The notes: generated from the letters alone by a model not told the origin. A DNA stretch of 64,000 nt from an uncultured Bacteroides sp. (GCF_959029255.1 NZ_CAUFUE010000006.1:1-64000), one strand, 5' to 3'; shown: positions 36,574 to 46,069, counted from the stretch's first letter. Translations and numbers: made by a program.

Positions 36574-38631
36574 ATGAATAAGATATATACCTCAAACCCT
36601 TTCTTTGAAAAATATACAGCCCCACACGGAACTGTTCCTTTCGACCGGATTAAGACCGAACATTACGAGCCTGCCATCCGGGAAGGTATCCGTCTCCAGA
36701 ATGACGAGATAGATGCCATTATCGGCAATCCCGATGCTCCGACTTTTGCCAATACCGTATTGGCATACGAAGAATCAGGGAATTTGCTCCAACGCGTCAA
36801 TACGGTTTTCGGCAACCTGCTCAGCGCCGAAACCAGTGATAAGTTACAAGAACTCGCCAAAGAAATCATGCCGCTGATGAGCGAGCATGAAAACAATATC
36901 AGTTTAAACGAAAAATTGTTTGAACGTATCAAGACTGTCTACGAACAGAAAGATAAGGAAAACCTCAACCCGGAGCAAATAAAGTTGCTGGAGGATACCT
37001 ACAATGGTTTCGTCAGAAACGGCGCGAACTTGCAGGGAGAAGCCAAAGAGAAGTATCGCGAACTGTGCAAGGAGCTCAGCTTGCTGACCCTGCAATTCGG
37101 CGAGAACAACCTGAAAGAGACGAACGATTACGAACTTGTCCTGACCGAACAATCACAATTATCCGGTCTTCCGGAAAGCGCTATGGATGCCGCTGCCGAG
37201 ACGGCACGGGAAAAGGGTATCGAAGGATGGGTGTTTACCTTGCAAGCCCCCAGCTACGGGCCTTTCATGACCTATGCCGAGAACCGGGACTTGCGCCATG
37301 AGTTGTATATGGCTTACAACACGAAGTGTACGCATGACAATGCTTGCAACAACCTGGAAATCGTGAAGAGGATAGCCAATATACATCTGGAGATTGCACA
37401 GTTACTGGGTTACGATAATTTCGCCGAATACAATCTGGTGGAACGTATGGCGCAAAACAGCGAATCTGTTTATAAACTACTGAACCAACTGCTGGAAGCA
37501 TATACCCCGACTGCTAGGAAAGAATATACCGAAGTACAGGCATTGGCACGCCAGGAACAGGGAGATGATTTTATCCTTATGCCTTGGGACTGGGGATACT
37601 ACTCCCACAAGTTGAAAGACCAGAAATTTAACATCGACGACGAAATGCTCCGCCCCTACTTTGAATTGGACAAGGTGAAGGAGGGCGTGTTCGGCTTGGC
37701 AACCAAGCTGTACGGTATCACGTTCAAGAAGAGCCCGGACATCCCGGTATATCACAAAGATGTAGACGCTTACGAAGTTTTCGACAAAGATGGAAAATAC
37801 CTTGCCGTACTCTATACAGACTTCCATCCCAGAGCCGGTAAACGGTCGGGCGCCTGGATGACGAGTTACAAAGGACAGTGGATAGACGGGAAGACGGGAG
37901 AGAACAGCCGCCCTCACGTTTCCATCGTTATGAATTTCACCAAACCGACACAAAGCAAGCCTGCTTTACTGACTTTTGGCGAGGTAGAGACTTTCCTCCA
38001 CGAATTCGGGCACAGTTTGCACGAAATGTTTGCGGACACCACTTACCAAAGCCTCAGCGGAACCAATGTGTATTGGGATTTTGTAGAGCTTCCTTCTCAG
38101 TTTATGGAAAACTTCGCCATCGAGAAAAAATTCCTGCATACCTTTGCCCGCCACTACCAGACAGGAGAACTTATCCCTGACGAACTGGTGCAGCGCATTG
38201 TAGACTCTTCTAACTTCAATGCGGCATACGCCTGCCTGCGACAAGTTAGCTTCGGACTTCTCGACATGGCATGGTATACTCGCAATACTCCGTTCGAAGG
38301 AGACGTGAGAACATACGAGAAGAAAGCATGGGAGAAAGCGCAAATCCTTCCTACGGTGGAAGAGACTTGCATGAGTACCCAATTCTCACATATATTCGCC
38401 GGAGGTTATTCTGCCGGATATTACAGCTATAAATGGGCGGAAGTACTGGATGCCGACGCTTTCTCGCTGTTCAAGCAGAAAGGTATCTTCAACCGGGAAG
38501 TGGCCGAATCTTTCCGCAAGCATATTCTTTCCAAAGGAGGAACAGAGCATCCGATGACGCTCTACAAACGCTTCCGTGGACAAGAGCCGACTATTGACGC
38601 ATTATTAATGAGAAACGGAATAAAGAAATGA
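36574..38631 (+). CDS. dcp: M3 family zinc metallopeptidase (peptidyl-dipeptidase Dcp type)
   Basis: A 685-residue enzyme of the oligopeptidase A/Dcp family. The zinc motif HEFGH is at 476-480 (TFLHEFGHSLHEMF), with the third ligand expected in the following WDFVELPSQFMEN block. No signal peptide is evident, so it is probably cytoplasmic and degrades short peptides. Length fits the family (about 680-700). It overlaps the next gene by 4 bases. Confidence 0.93.
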   Translation: MNKIYTSNPFFEKYTAPHGTVPFDRIKTEHYEPAIREGIRLQNDEIDAIIGNPDAPTFANTVLAYEESGNLLQRVNTVFGNLLSAETSDKLQELAKEIMPLMSEHENNISLNEKLFERIKTVYEQKDKENLNPEQIKLLEDTYNGFVRNGANLQGEAKEKYRELCKELSLLTLQFGENNLKETNDYELVLTEQSQLSGLPESAMDAAAETAREKGIEGWVFTLQAPSYGPFMTYAENRDLRHELYMAYNTKCTHDNACNNLEIVKRIANIHLEIAQLLGYDNFAEYNLVERMAQNSESVYKLLNQLLEAYTPTARKEYTEVQALARQEQGDDFILMPWDWGYYSHKLKDQKFNIDDEMLRPYFELDKVKEGVFGLATKLYGITFKKSPDIPVYHKDVDAYEVFDKDGKYLAVLYTDFHPRAGKRSGAWMTSYKGQWIDGKTGENSRPHVSIVMNFTKPTQSKPALLTFGEVETFLHEFGHSLHEMFADTTYQSLSGTNVYWDFVELPSQFMENFAIEKKFLHTFARHYQTGELIPDELVQRIVDSSNFNAAYACLRQVSFGLLDMAWYTRNTPFEGDVRTYEKKAWEKAQILPTVEETCMSTQFSHIFAGGYSAGYYSYKWAEVLDADAFSLFKQKGIFNREVAESFRKHILSKGGTEHPMTLYKRFRGQEPTIDALLMRNGIKK

Positions 38632-39146
38632 AAAAGATAATTCATACAAAATTCATCGGTTGTTGCCTGCTGATGTTTGCGGTGCTCCTCACGTTCAGCG
38701 CTTGCAACAACGAAGACGATGTTGCGGAAATTTTCAACGGGAAAACCTGGAAACTCGCCCGTCTTACAACAGAAAATGGTAAGGAGCAGTTCTACAGCGG
38801 TTTGTGGAGCAGTGACAAAGAGAAAGAAAACAGCCTTGAAGCCCTCAAGCAAAAGGGTAACTTCACTTTGAGCTTTGACATAGCCGAGGTGAACGGAGAG
38901 ACTACCGGTACGGCAAAAGCCCACGGCATCAGGGCAAACATTGAAGACGCTTCCGTGAAGGTCGATGGAAAAGCACGCTCGCTGTCTATCAACGGAAAAG
39001 TAACCGGAGCTGAAACAGACAAACTTGCCAAAGCATTCATGGCAGGCTTGCTGAATGTTTTTAAATATGAAGGTGACTCTAAATCATTGACCCTTTACTT
39101 TAAAGACGAAAATACGGTCAAGGTCATGGGGTTCACCGCCCAATAA
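38628..39146 (+). CDS. Lipocalin-like lipoprotein (DUF4847 type)
   Basis: A 172-residue lipoprotein (Cys26 in LTFSACNNEDD) followed by FNGKTWKLARL and a beta-rich domain, resembling DUF4847/META-like proteins of Bacteroidales. Function is unknown. Its ATG overlaps the dcp stop by 4 bases, so the two are translationally coupled. Confidence 0.75.
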   Translation: MKKIIHTKFIGCCLLMFAVLLTFSACNNEDDVAEIFNGKTWKLARLTTENGKEQFYSGLWSSDKEKENSLEALKQKGNFTLSFDIAEVNGETTGTAKAHGIRANIEDASVKVDGKARSLSINGKVTGAETDKLAKAFMAGLLNVFKYEGDSKSLTLYFKDENTVKVMGFTAQ

Positions 39147-39170
39147 GCACAGGAACAATACAGTAAAGAC

Positions 39171-39608
39171 ATGGACGACTCCACTAAAATCAAACAAGAA
39201 GCATTGGACAAGCGTTATATACGCATGGCAAGCATCTGGGCTGAAAATTCATATTGCAAGCGCCGCCAGGTAGGTGCGCTAATCGTGAAGGATAAAATGA
39301 TTATCTCCGACGGTTACAACGGCACTCCTTCGGGCTTTGAAAACGTGTGTGAAGATGAAGACAACATTACGAAACCCTACGTGCTACATGCCGAAGCCAA
39401 CGCCATCACCAAGATAGCCCGTTCCAATAACAGCAGTGACGGCGCAACCATGTATGTCACCGCTTCTCCTTGCATAGAATGTGCCAAGCTTATCATCCAA
39501 GCAGGTATCAAACGCGTGGTCTATTCAGAGAAATACCGTTTGGAAGACGGCATCGAACTGTTAAAACGCGCAGGAATTGAGGTAGTGTTTGTTTCAATTG
39601 ATAGTTGA
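39171..39608 (+). CDS. Deoxycytidylate (dCMP) deaminase family protein
   Basis: A 145-residue zinc deaminase. Zinc and catalytic residues are visible: His73 and Glu75 in LHAEANAI, Cys101 and Cys104 in SPCIECAK. The pattern fits dCMP deaminase (ComEB-like), which supplies dUMP for thymidylate synthesis. It follows the DUF4847 gene by 24 bases in an apparent operon. Confidence 0.92.
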   Translation: MDDSTKIKQEALDKRYIRMASIWAENSYCKRRQVGALIVKDKMIISDGYNGTPSGFENVCEDEDNITKPYVLHAEANAITKIARSNNSSDGATMYVTASPCIECAKLIIQAGIKRVVYSEKYRLEDGIELLKRAGIEVVFVSIDS

Positions 39609-39671
39609 GAGGTGATTGTTGAGAGTAACTTCAATCATAAATAGTAAATCGTTAAATCGTAAATAAATATC

Positions 39672-41417
39672 ATGGGTACAAAAAACTCTTCCCGCTTCAC
39701 CCCACTCATCATCGCAATCAGCGTAGTGGCGGGTATTCTTATCGGAACGTTTTATGCCAGGCATTTTGCAGGAAACCGTTTGGGTATCATCAACGGTTCA
39801 TCCAACAAGCTGAATGCCTTGCTACGTGTCGTTGACGACCAATATGTGGATAGTGTCAACATGACGGACTTGGTTGAAAAAGCCATGCCACAGATATTGG
39901 CGGAACTCGACCCCCACTCCACTTATATTCCGGCACAGAAACTGGAAGAAGTGAATTCGGAATTGGAAGGTAGTTTTAGCGGTATCGGTATCCAGTTCAC
40001 CATACAGGAGGATACCATACACGTAAACAGTGTAATTCAAGGAGGTCCTTCCGAGAAGGTGGGACTGATGGCGGGTGACCGTATCGTGATGGTGAATGAC
40101 AGCCTGTTCGCCGGTATAGGACTTACAAACGAAAAGGCCATGCGTAACCTGAAAGGTCCGAAAGGTTCACAAGTCAAGCTGGGTGTGAAGCGTGCCACCG
40201 AGAAAGAGTTACTGGACTTCACCATAACGCGTGGTGACATCCCGCAAAACACGATTGATGCAGCTTATATGATTAATGATGACTTCGGTTATATACAGGT
40301 CAGCAAGTTCGGCCGCACTTCTCATATCGAGCTACTGAATGCGATTGCCCAACTGAGCCATCAAAAGTGCAAAGGGCTTATCATCGACCTGCGCGGCAAT
40401 ACCGGTGGCTATATGGAAGCCGCCACCCGCATGGTGAATGAGTTCCTGCCCGAAGGTAAACTGATAGTTTATACACACGGACGTAAATATCCCCGCATGG
40501 AAGAGTATGCCAACGGAACAGGCAGTTGCCAGAAGATGCCGCTCGTGGTATTGGTAGATGAAGGCTCTGCTTCAGCCAGCGAAATCTTTGCCGGCGCCAT
40601 CCAGGATAATGACCGTGGAACTATCGTAGGACGCCGTTCTTTCGGTAAGGGATTGGTTCAGCAACCTATCGACTTCAGTGACGGCTCCGCCATCCGCCTG
40701 ACTATCGCACGTTATTATACTCCGTCGGGACGATGCATCCAACGCCCATACAAAAGTGGCAAAGACAGTAAATATGAAATGGACTGGCTCACCCGCTATG
40801 AGCACGGCGAGTTCTTCTCCAAAGACAGTATCAAGCTTGACGAAAGCCTGCGCTATTCCACCGGTTTGGGACGCCCCGTTTATGGTGGAGGCGGTATTAT
40901 GCCGGATATATTCGTTCCGCAAGATACTACCGGCATATCTTCCTATTTGATAGAAGTGAGCAACAAGGGTCTGCTAATACAATTCAGTTTCCAATATACC
41001 GACCACAACCGTGCTAAGCTGAGTGAATTTGATAATGAGCAGGATTTATTGAAATATCTGCGCCGTCAGGGTATTGTAGAACAGTTCATACGCTTTGCCG
41101 ACTCCAAAGGTGTCAAGAGACGTAACCTTTTGATACATCGTTCTTATAAATTATTGGAAAGAAACCTTTATGGTAATATTATCTATAATATTTTAGGAAA
41201 AGAAGCTTATATACGGTATGCCAACGAAAGTGACGCTACCGTGAAGAAAGCACTGGAGGTTCTTGAAAATGACGATGCTTTCCCAAAGGCACCGCAACAA
41301 TCCGATCAGGAAGAAGAAAAGAAAGATGATGGAAAGAAAAAAAGAACTGCGCAAGCGTATGGCTTTGTTGAAGACCCTTCACAACTCTACCGTTACGCTT
41401 CAGTCACAGTCTGCTAA
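39672..41417 (+). CDS. S41 family C-terminal processing peptidase
   Basis: A 581-residue periplasmic protease with an N-terminal membrane anchor (TPLIIAISVVAGILIG). A PDZ domain covers about 90-170 (GIGIQFTIQEDTI). The S41 core follows, with the catalytic serine in DEGSASASE near residue 300 and lysine in RSFGKGLVQQ near 325. The C-terminal tail is Lys/Glu-rich. It overlaps the downstream cyclo-ligase gene. Confidence 0.93.
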   Translation: MGTKNSSRFTPLIIAISVVAGILIGTFYARHFAGNRLGIINGSSNKLNALLRVVDDQYVDSVNMTDLVEKAMPQILAELDPHSTYIPAQKLEEVNSELEGSFSGIGIQFTIQEDTIHVNSVIQGGPSEKVGLMAGDRIVMVNDSLFAGIGLTNEKAMRNLKGPKGSQVKLGVKRATEKELLDFTITRGDIPQNTIDAAYMINDDFGYIQVSKFGRTSHIELLNAIAQLSHQKCKGLIIDLRGNTGGYMEAATRMVNEFLPEGKLIVYTHGRKYPRMEEYANGTGSCQKMPLVVLVDEGSASASEIFAGAIQDNDRGTIVGRRSFGKGLVQQPIDFSDGSAIRLTIARYYTPSGRCIQRPYKSGKDSKYEMDWLTRYEHGEFFSKDSIKLDESLRYSTGLGRPVYGGGGIMPDIFVPQDTTGISSYLIEVSNKGLLIQFSFQYTDHNRAKLSEFDNEQDLLKYLRRQGIVEQFIRFADSKGVKRRNLLIHRSYKLLERNLYGNIIYNILGKEAYIRYANESDATVKKALEVLENDDAFPKAPQQSDQEEEKKDDGKKKRTAQAYGFVEDPSQLYRYASVTVC

Positions 41418-41874
41418 AATACTTGCCGCCCTTGAAGCACATCCGGTTTTCAGGGCGGCACATACCGTGCTGCTTTACCACTCACTGAAAGATGAAGTGG
41501 ATACACACGAATTTATCCGGAAATGGAACGGCAAGAAACAGATACTACTTCCGGTAGTAGTAGGCGATGACTTGGAAGTACGTAAATATACAACTCCTGA
41601 AGAACTTGTTCAAGGTGCGTTTGGCATTGAGGAACCTACGGGAGAATTATTTACCGACTATGCTTCGATTGACCTTATCGTAGTTCCCGGTGTGGCTTTT
41701 GACAGCAAAGGCAACCGGTTGGGGCGTGGCAAAGGATATTATGACCGTTTGCTCCCCCGTATTCCTTCGGCTTACAAAACCGGCATTTGTTTCCCGTTTC
41801 AAATCGTAGAAGAAATTCCTGCGGAGCCGTTCGACATCCGTATGGATGAAATCATAACATACAATGAAAACTAA
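41326..41874 (+). CDS. 5-formyltetrahydrofolate cyclo-ligase family protein
   Basis: A roughly 182-residue enzyme that converts 5-formyl-THF to 5,10-methenyl-THF with ATP. Family motifs are present: RKELRKRMALL at the start, VVPGVAFDSKGNRLGRGKGYY around the active site. I chose the ATG at 41326 (41329 is next) because the alignment-like start begins there; a longer frame reaches 41263. Either choice overlaps the protease gene by about 90-150 bases in another frame. It overlaps the next gene by 11 bases. Confidence 0.88.
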   Translation: MMERKKELRKRMALLKTLHNSTVTLQSQSAKILAALEAHPVFRAAHTVLLYHSLKDEVDTHEFIRKWNGKKQILLPVVVGDDLEVRKYTTPEELVQGAFGIEEPTGELFTDYASIDLIVVPGVAFDSKGNRLGRGKGYYDRLLPRIPSAYKTGICFPFQIVEEIPAEPFDIRMDEIITYNEN

Positions 41875-42652
41875 CTATCACACTCATACCACCCGCTGCA
41901 TGCATGCCACGGGAGGCGACGAAGACTACGTCCGCAGCGCTATTAAAGGCGGTTTTGAGGTTCTCGGTTTTTCAGACCACACTCCGTGGAAGTACCGCAC
42001 CGACTATGTGGCTGACATGAGAATGCTCCCTGAAGAATTACCCGACTATGTGGACAGCATACGGGCACTTCGTGAGAAATACCGCGAGCAAATCGATATT
42101 AAGATAGGACTTGAATGTGAGTATTTCCCTGATTACATTCCCTGGTTGAAAGAACAAATTAAAAAATATCAACTGGATTATATTATCTTCGGAAATCATC
42201 ATTTTCATACTGACGAGAAGTTTCCCTACTTTGGGCATCACACCGATAATCGCGACATGCTCGACCTTTATGAAGAAAGTGCCATAGAAGGTATGGAAAG
42301 CGGTTTATATTGTTGTCTCGCCCATCCCGATTTGTTCATGCGTTCGTATCCCAGATTCGACCACCATTGCACATCCATCAGCCGCCATATCTGCCGCGCC
42401 GCCGCACGTCTCAATATACCGCTGGAATATAATATCGGATATGTCGCTTACAATGAAGCCCATGGAGTGAGCACTTATCCTTGCCCGGAATTCTGGCGCA
42501 TAGCTGCGAATGAAGGTTGTACCGCTATCATCGGAATGGATGCACATTTTAATCTGGATTTGGAAATCCCTGTTTATTATGACCGGGCCGTACGGGAGTT
42601 GGAGGCATTGAAAATTAAAAGAACGGAATTTTTAATGAAGGATGAAGAGTGA
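41864..42652 (+). CDS. PHP-domain histidinol-phosphatase-like protein
   Basis: A 262-residue PHP-family phosphoesterase. Metal-binding motifs include YHTHTTRCMHA at the N-terminus, FSDHTPW, GLECEYFPDY, FGNHHFH and LAHPDLF, ending with GMDAHF. This matches the HisJ/HisK type histidinol phosphatase, but no other his genes are nearby, so the substrate is an inference. It is the last gene of the dcp to PHP operon. Confidence 0.85.
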   Translation: MKTNYHTHTTRCMHATGGDEDYVRSAIKGGFEVLGFSDHTPWKYRTDYVADMRMLPEELPDYVDSIRALREKYREQIDIKIGLECEYFPDYIPWLKEQIKKYQLDYIIFGNHHFHTDEKFPYFGHHTDNRDMLDLYEESAIEGMESGLYCCLAHPDLFMRSYPRFDHHCTSISRHICRAAARLNIPLEYNIGYVAYNEAHGVSTYPCPEFWRIAANEGCTAIIGMDAHFNLDLEIPVYYDRAVRELEALKIKRTEFLMKDEE

Positions 42653-42668
42653 AGAATTCTTCATCCTT
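42638..42668. terminator. Bidirectional hairpin between PHP and DUF721 genes
   Basis: AAGGATGAAGA and TCTTCATCCTT form an 11-base perfect stem that overlaps the stop codon of the PHP gene. The sequence resembles the ends of the 60-base repeats near 57.5 and 59.2 kb. Confidence 0.65.
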
Positions 42669-42679
42669 ATAAATCCCCT

Positions 42680-42970
42680 TTACCTAAATATAATATTTGT
42701 AATCACCTGTGCGCCTACATGGCGGTTCAGGTTGCGCACCAATAGTTCTCTCCCCATCATCAATTCTTGGCGTAGAGCAGCGGAAGTCAGATGTACGTAG
42801 AGTACTTGATTCTTGATATAAAGTTCCCGGGTATATGAAGCAATGGTCGGACCGAGCACTTCCCCCCATGAATTGATGAGCCGCCGTTCATTTAGAGGTG
42901 ACTCCAGACTTTCCTGACGAAGAAAAGTCCGTATCAACTTGCCAATCTGTTCCGCATCATTCCGTTTCAT
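42680..42970 (-). CDS. DUF721 family protein
   Basis: A 96-residue protein typical of the short Bacteroidales DUF721 family (NSWGEVLGPTIASYTRELYI, LTSAALRQELMMGRE). These are often encoded after recF and are thought to bind nucleic acid, with no settled role. It overlaps recF by 4 bases. Confidence 0.88.
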   Translation of the reverse strand: MKRNDAEQIGKLIRTFLRQESLESPLNERRLINSWGEVLGPTIASYTRELYIKNQVLYVHLTSAALRQELMMGRELLVRNLNRHVGAQVITNIIFR

Positions 42971-44097
42971 TCTTCAACCTCTCCTATTCCGGCAATAACA
43001 TCCATTTCCGATATGACACCTTGTTCTACACGGAACATCTTATAATCACTACCCACTTTATGTAAAATACAATCCAAATGCTCCCGGTTTGTATCTGTTA
43101 TAAAAATCTCACCAAAGTTGTCACCGGCCACCAACTTGATAATTTGCTCTACACGCGAGGCATCCAGTTTATCAAAGATATCATCAAGCAACAGTAGCGG
43201 TACGGTAGTTCCTGTACGTTTCAGAAAATCGAACTGTGCCAACTTCAAAGCCACAAGATAAGTTTTATTCTGCCCTTGTGAACCTTCCCGCTTGATGGGG
43301 AAATCCCCAAGCAACATATTCAGTTCATCTTTGTGTACACCACGAAGCGAGTATCCCATTATCCGGTCGCGCACACGACTTTCTTTCAGAACCTCCAATA
43401 AAGAAGCATCACGTGCATGAGAGTCGTAAGTCAAATCAACCCTTTCCTTATCTTGAGAAATAAAGGAATAGAAAGACTGGAAAATAGGAATAAATTCCCG
43501 GATGAACTGCTCACGCTTACGAAATACAACTTCTCCCGCCTGTGCCATCATTTCCTCCCACACCAGAAACAATTCTTCTTCTACCGGCGCTTCACTCTTC
43601 AACAACGTATTCCGCTGCATCAAAGCTTTGTTATACCGTATCAACGCATCCAGATACTCCTTGTCATACTGGGAAATAACTACATCCATAAACCGGCGGC
43701 GTTCATCACTTCCTCCGGCTATCAATGCTGCATCGGCAGGTGATACCATCACCAAAGGTATAAACCCTATATGGTCGGACAAGCGGGTATATTCTTTTTT
43801 ATTCCGCTTGAACTGCTTCTTCTGCCTGCGCTTCATTCCGCAATAAATCTCCTCTGGTGTACCGTCAGCAGCGTCATAAAAACCCTGAATAACGAAGAAA
43901 TCAGCTTCATGCCTGATGTTCTGCGAATCAATAGGATTACCGGCACTTTTACAGAAAGAGAGGAAGTAAACAGCATCCAACAGATTAGTCTTACCCATGC
44001 CGTTCTGTCCGAAAAAACAATTCAGCTTAGGAGAAAAAGAGAGCTCCACTTGCTCCAAATTCTTATAATTGAGTATGGATATACGTTTCAGTATCAT
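42967..44097 (-). CDS. recF: DNA replication and repair protein RecF
   Basis: A 376-residue ABC-type ATPase of gap repair. The Walker A motif GQNGMGKT is at residues 30-37, and the signature/Walker B region is seen in GSQGQNKTYLVALKLAQFD and TVPLLLLDDIFDKLD. Length fits RecF (about 360-375). A minus-strand TACTTTTG box (44127-44120) is a candidate promoter, divergent from the TPR gene. Confidence 0.96.
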   Translation of the reverse strand: MILKRISILNYKNLEQVELSFSPKLNCFFGQNGMGKTNLLDAVYFLSFCKSAGNPIDSQNIRHEADFFVIQGFYDAADGTPEEIYCGMKRRQKKQFKRNKKEYTRLSDHIGFIPLVMVSPADAALIAGGSDERRRFMDVVISQYDKEYLDALIRYNKALMQRNTLLKSEAPVEEELFLVWEEMMAQAGEVVFRKREQFIREFIPIFQSFYSFISQDKERVDLTYDSHARDASLLEVLKESRVRDRIMGYSLRGVHKDELNMLLGDFPIKREGSQGQNKTYLVALKLAQFDFLKRTGTTVPLLLLDDIFDKLDASRVEQIIKLVAGDNFGEIFITDTNREHLDCILHKVGSDYKMFRVEQGVISEMDVIAGIGEVEE

Positions 44098-44201
44098 ATA
44101 GCAACGATAAGTTAGCTTGCAAAAGTAGGAAGAATTTCGGGGTTTTCGGATGTAAAATAAAAAAAGATGCCGCTAAATTTCTTTGATAGCTATAAAAAAC
44201 T

Positions 44202-44209
44202 TACTTTTG
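44202..44209 (+). promoter_or_regulatory. -7 box for the TPR gene
   Basis: TACTTTTG exactly matches the -7 consensus; a TTTG lies only 16 bases upstream, shorter than usual. It is 50 bases before the coding start. Confidence 0.5.
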
Positions 44210-44258
44210 CGGGTCGAATTAGCTATTATAAGAATAATAACAAAAAGAATATATAAAA

Positions 44259-44942
44259 ATGGCAGAACAAAACAAGAAGAACGACGCCTTGAACGTGGAA
44301 GACGCACTCACACAATCTGAGGCATTTCTTATTAAGAACAAAAACGCTATCATCGGTGTAATTTTAGCTATAATTATTATCATAGCCGGTATAGTAATGT
44401 ACAAGAACCTTTATGCTGCGCCTCGTGAAGAAAAAGCACAAGCCGCTTTGTTCCAGGGACAACAATATTTTGAAGCAGATGCATACGCAGAAGCTTTGAA
44501 TGGCGACAGTATCGGTTATGTAGGTTTCCTCAAAATCGCAGATCAATACAGTGGTACGGATGCCGCTAACCTTGCAAAAGCATACGCAGGTATCTGCTAC
44601 GCCCACCTTGGCAAATATGAAGAAGCTGTAAAAGCATTGGATAGCTTCAGCGGTGACGACCAGATGGTGGCTCCTGCCATGAAAGGTGCTATGGGCAACT
44701 GCTATGCTCAGTTAGGTCAGCTTGATAAAGCAGCTTCCATGTTGCTGAAGGCTGCCGATGAAGCAGATAATAATTCACTCAGTCCTATCTACCTGAAACA
44801 AGCCGGAGAAATCTTGGTAAAACAAGGTAAATACGACGATGCTATCAAAGCATATACTGCTATTAAGGATAAATACTTCCGTTCTTATCAGGCAATGGAT
44901 ATCGATAAATACATCGAACAAGCCAAACTGTTGAAGAAGTAA
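44259..44942 (+). CDS. Tetratricopeptide-repeat membrane-anchored protein
   Basis: A 227-residue protein with one N-terminal membrane segment (AIIGVILAIIIIIAGIVMY, about 34-52) and about three TPR units (AKAYAGICYAHLGKYEEAVK, AMGNCYAQLGQLDKAASML, AGEILVKQGKYDDAIKAY). The layout is like YfgM-type ancillary proteins. It should face the periplasm and bind proteins. Partner unknown. A hairpin with T-run ends the transcript. Confidence 0.85.
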   Translation: MAEQNKKNDALNVEDALTQSEAFLIKNKNAIIGVILAIIIIIAGIVMYKNLYAAPREEKAQAALFQGQQYFEADAYAEALNGDSIGYVGFLKIADQYSGTDAANLAKAYAGICYAHLGKYEEAVKALDSFSGDDQMVAPAMKGAMGNCYAQLGQLDKAASMLLKAADEADNNSLSPIYLKQAGEILVKQGKYDDAIKAYTAIKDKYFRSYQAMDIDKYIEQAKLLKK

Positions 44943-44973
44943 TTTAGCTCTTAGTACAACAAGATATTACAGG

Positions 44974-45036
44974 CACAGATTACACGGATAAACACGGATA
45001 TGTCTAAACCGTGAATTCCGTATAATTTGTGCTTTT
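44974..45036 (+). terminator. Hairpin with T-run after the TPR gene; dispersed hairpin family (copy 2)
   Basis: CACAGATTACACGGAT pairs imperfectly with the later CCGTATAATTTGTG (CACGG with CCGTG inside), followed by CTTTTTCTTTTC. It resembles the palindrome at 31166-31229 in both arms. Confidence 0.7.
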
Positions 45037-45082
45037 TCTTTTCTATCCCACTTTTAATTTTTAATTCTTAATTTAGAATATC

Positions 45083-45577
45083 ATGGCAACAGCTTACCAC
45101 AACCTTTCGGATTATGATTTTAATTCCGTTCCCAATGCTGAGGATATGAAGTTCGGCATCGTAGTTTCCGAATGGAACTACAACATAACCGGTGCTCTTT
45201 TGAAAGGTGCCGTTGATACATTGAAAAAACATGGAGCCAAAGATGAGAATATCTTTATAAAAACTGTTCCCGGAAGTTTCGAACTGACTTTTGGCGCCAA
45301 CCAACTTATCGAATACAGTGAAGTAGATGCTGTTATTGCAATCGGTTGTGTAGTTCGCGGAGATACGCCACATTTTGACTATGTTTGTATGGGAGCAACC
45401 CAAGGAATTACCCAGTTGAATGCAAGTGGCGATGTACCAGTGATTTACGGTTTAATTACTACCAATACAATGGAACAAGCCGAAGACCGTGCTGGTGGTA
45501 AACTTGGCAATAAAGGTGATGAATGTGCAATTACTGCAATAAAAATGATAGATTTCGCTTGGAGTTTACAAAAATAG
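45083..45577 (+). CDS. ribH: 6,7-dimethyl-8-ribityllumazine synthase
   Basis: A 164-residue riboflavin biosynthesis enzyme. Family motifs are visible: VVSEWNYNIT, TVPGSFELTFGA, and VIAIGCVVRGDTPHFDYV with the catalytic His97. It is not in a rib operon here. No FMN riboswitch-like sequence was seen upstream. The -33 element of the tRNA-Tyr promoter lies inside its last codons. Confidence 0.96.
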   Translation: MATAYHNLSDYDFNSVPNAEDMKFGIVVSEWNYNITGALLKGAVDTLKKHGAKDENIFIKTVPGSFELTFGANQLIEYSEVDAVIAIGCVVRGDTPHFDYVCMGATQGITQLNASGDVPVIYGLITTNTMEQAEDRAGGKLGNKGDECAITAIKMIDFAWSLQK

Positions 45578-45588
45578 TCGTATCTTTG
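45559..45588 (+). promoter_or_regulatory. Promoter of the tRNA-Tyr/tRNA-Gly operon
   Basis: TTG (45559-45561), 19-base spacer, TATCTTTG (45581-45588): exact -7 box and standard spacing, 62 bases before tRNA-Tyr. Confidence 0.8.
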
Positions 45589-45650
45589 CACCGCAATTGA
45601 GAAACAAGCCTACCCAATGAGAGAATTGAGATAGGTTCTTAAGAGCAAAA

Positions 45651-45733
45651 GGGCAAATACCAGAGTGGCCAAATGGGGCAGACTGTAAATCTGCTGGCTT
45701 ACGCCTTCGGTGGTTCGAATCCATCTTTGCCCA
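45651..45733 (+). tRNA. tRNA-Tyr (GTA)
   Basis: An 83-base cloverleaf with long variable arm. The acceptor pairs GGGCAAA with TTTGCCC; the anticodon stem GCAGA/TCTGC holds loop CTGTAAA with anticodon GTA; the T-arm reads TGGTTCGAATCCA. CCA is not encoded. Confidence 0.97.
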
Positions 45734-45741
45734 CAAAAATT

Positions 45742-45814
45742 GCGGAAGTAGCTCAGTTGATAGAGCATTAGCCTTCCAAGCTGAGGGTCGCGGGTTTGAG
45801 CCCCGTCTTCCGCT
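45742..45814 (+). tRNA. tRNA-Gly (TCC)
   Basis: A 73-base cloverleaf. Acceptor GCGGAAG pairs with CTTCCGC; the anticodon stem TTAGC/GCTGA holds loop CTTCCAA with anticodon TCC; the T-arm reads GCGGGTTTGAGCCCCGT. It follows tRNA-Tyr by 8 bases. Confidence 0.97.
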
Positions 45815-45822
45815 CTCCTGAA

Positions 45823-45865
45823 AATCAGGCAGTTACAGTTAATGTGACTGTCTGATTTCTTTGTA
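45823..45865 (+). terminator. tRNA operon terminator
   Basis: AATCAGGCAGTTACA and TGTGACTGTCTGATT pair over 15 bases with two mismatches around a 5-base loop, followed by TCTTTGT. Confidence 0.8.
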
Positions 45866-45920
45866 TATGGCATATAACATGGACGTTATTATAGGTTAAC
45901 ACGGGCTATTATCCTATATT

Positions 45921-45942
45921 TGTGTGCAAATTGTGTGCAAAT
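45921..45942. repeat. Tandem 11-base direct repeat (TGTGTGCAAAT x2)
   Basis: Two perfect copies directly downstream of the tRNA operon, at the left edge of the decayed mobile element. Such repeats can be recombinase binding sites, but no integrase gene is left nearby. Confidence 0.55.
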
Positions 45943-46069
45943 TTTAGGATTGAATTAATACAGACGAGTGTTTTAAACTGAGCCCAGCTCACCAAAAGAA
46001 TTAGAGAACTACGAATGTTGATTTTAAGCCCCCCTCATGCCTGCCAAAAGTAAATTTAAATTAGGTGAG

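Noticed and set aside
44943..45082. FMN riboswitch before ribH
   Set aside because: None of the conserved RFN element blocks are visible; the space holds the TPR gene terminator.
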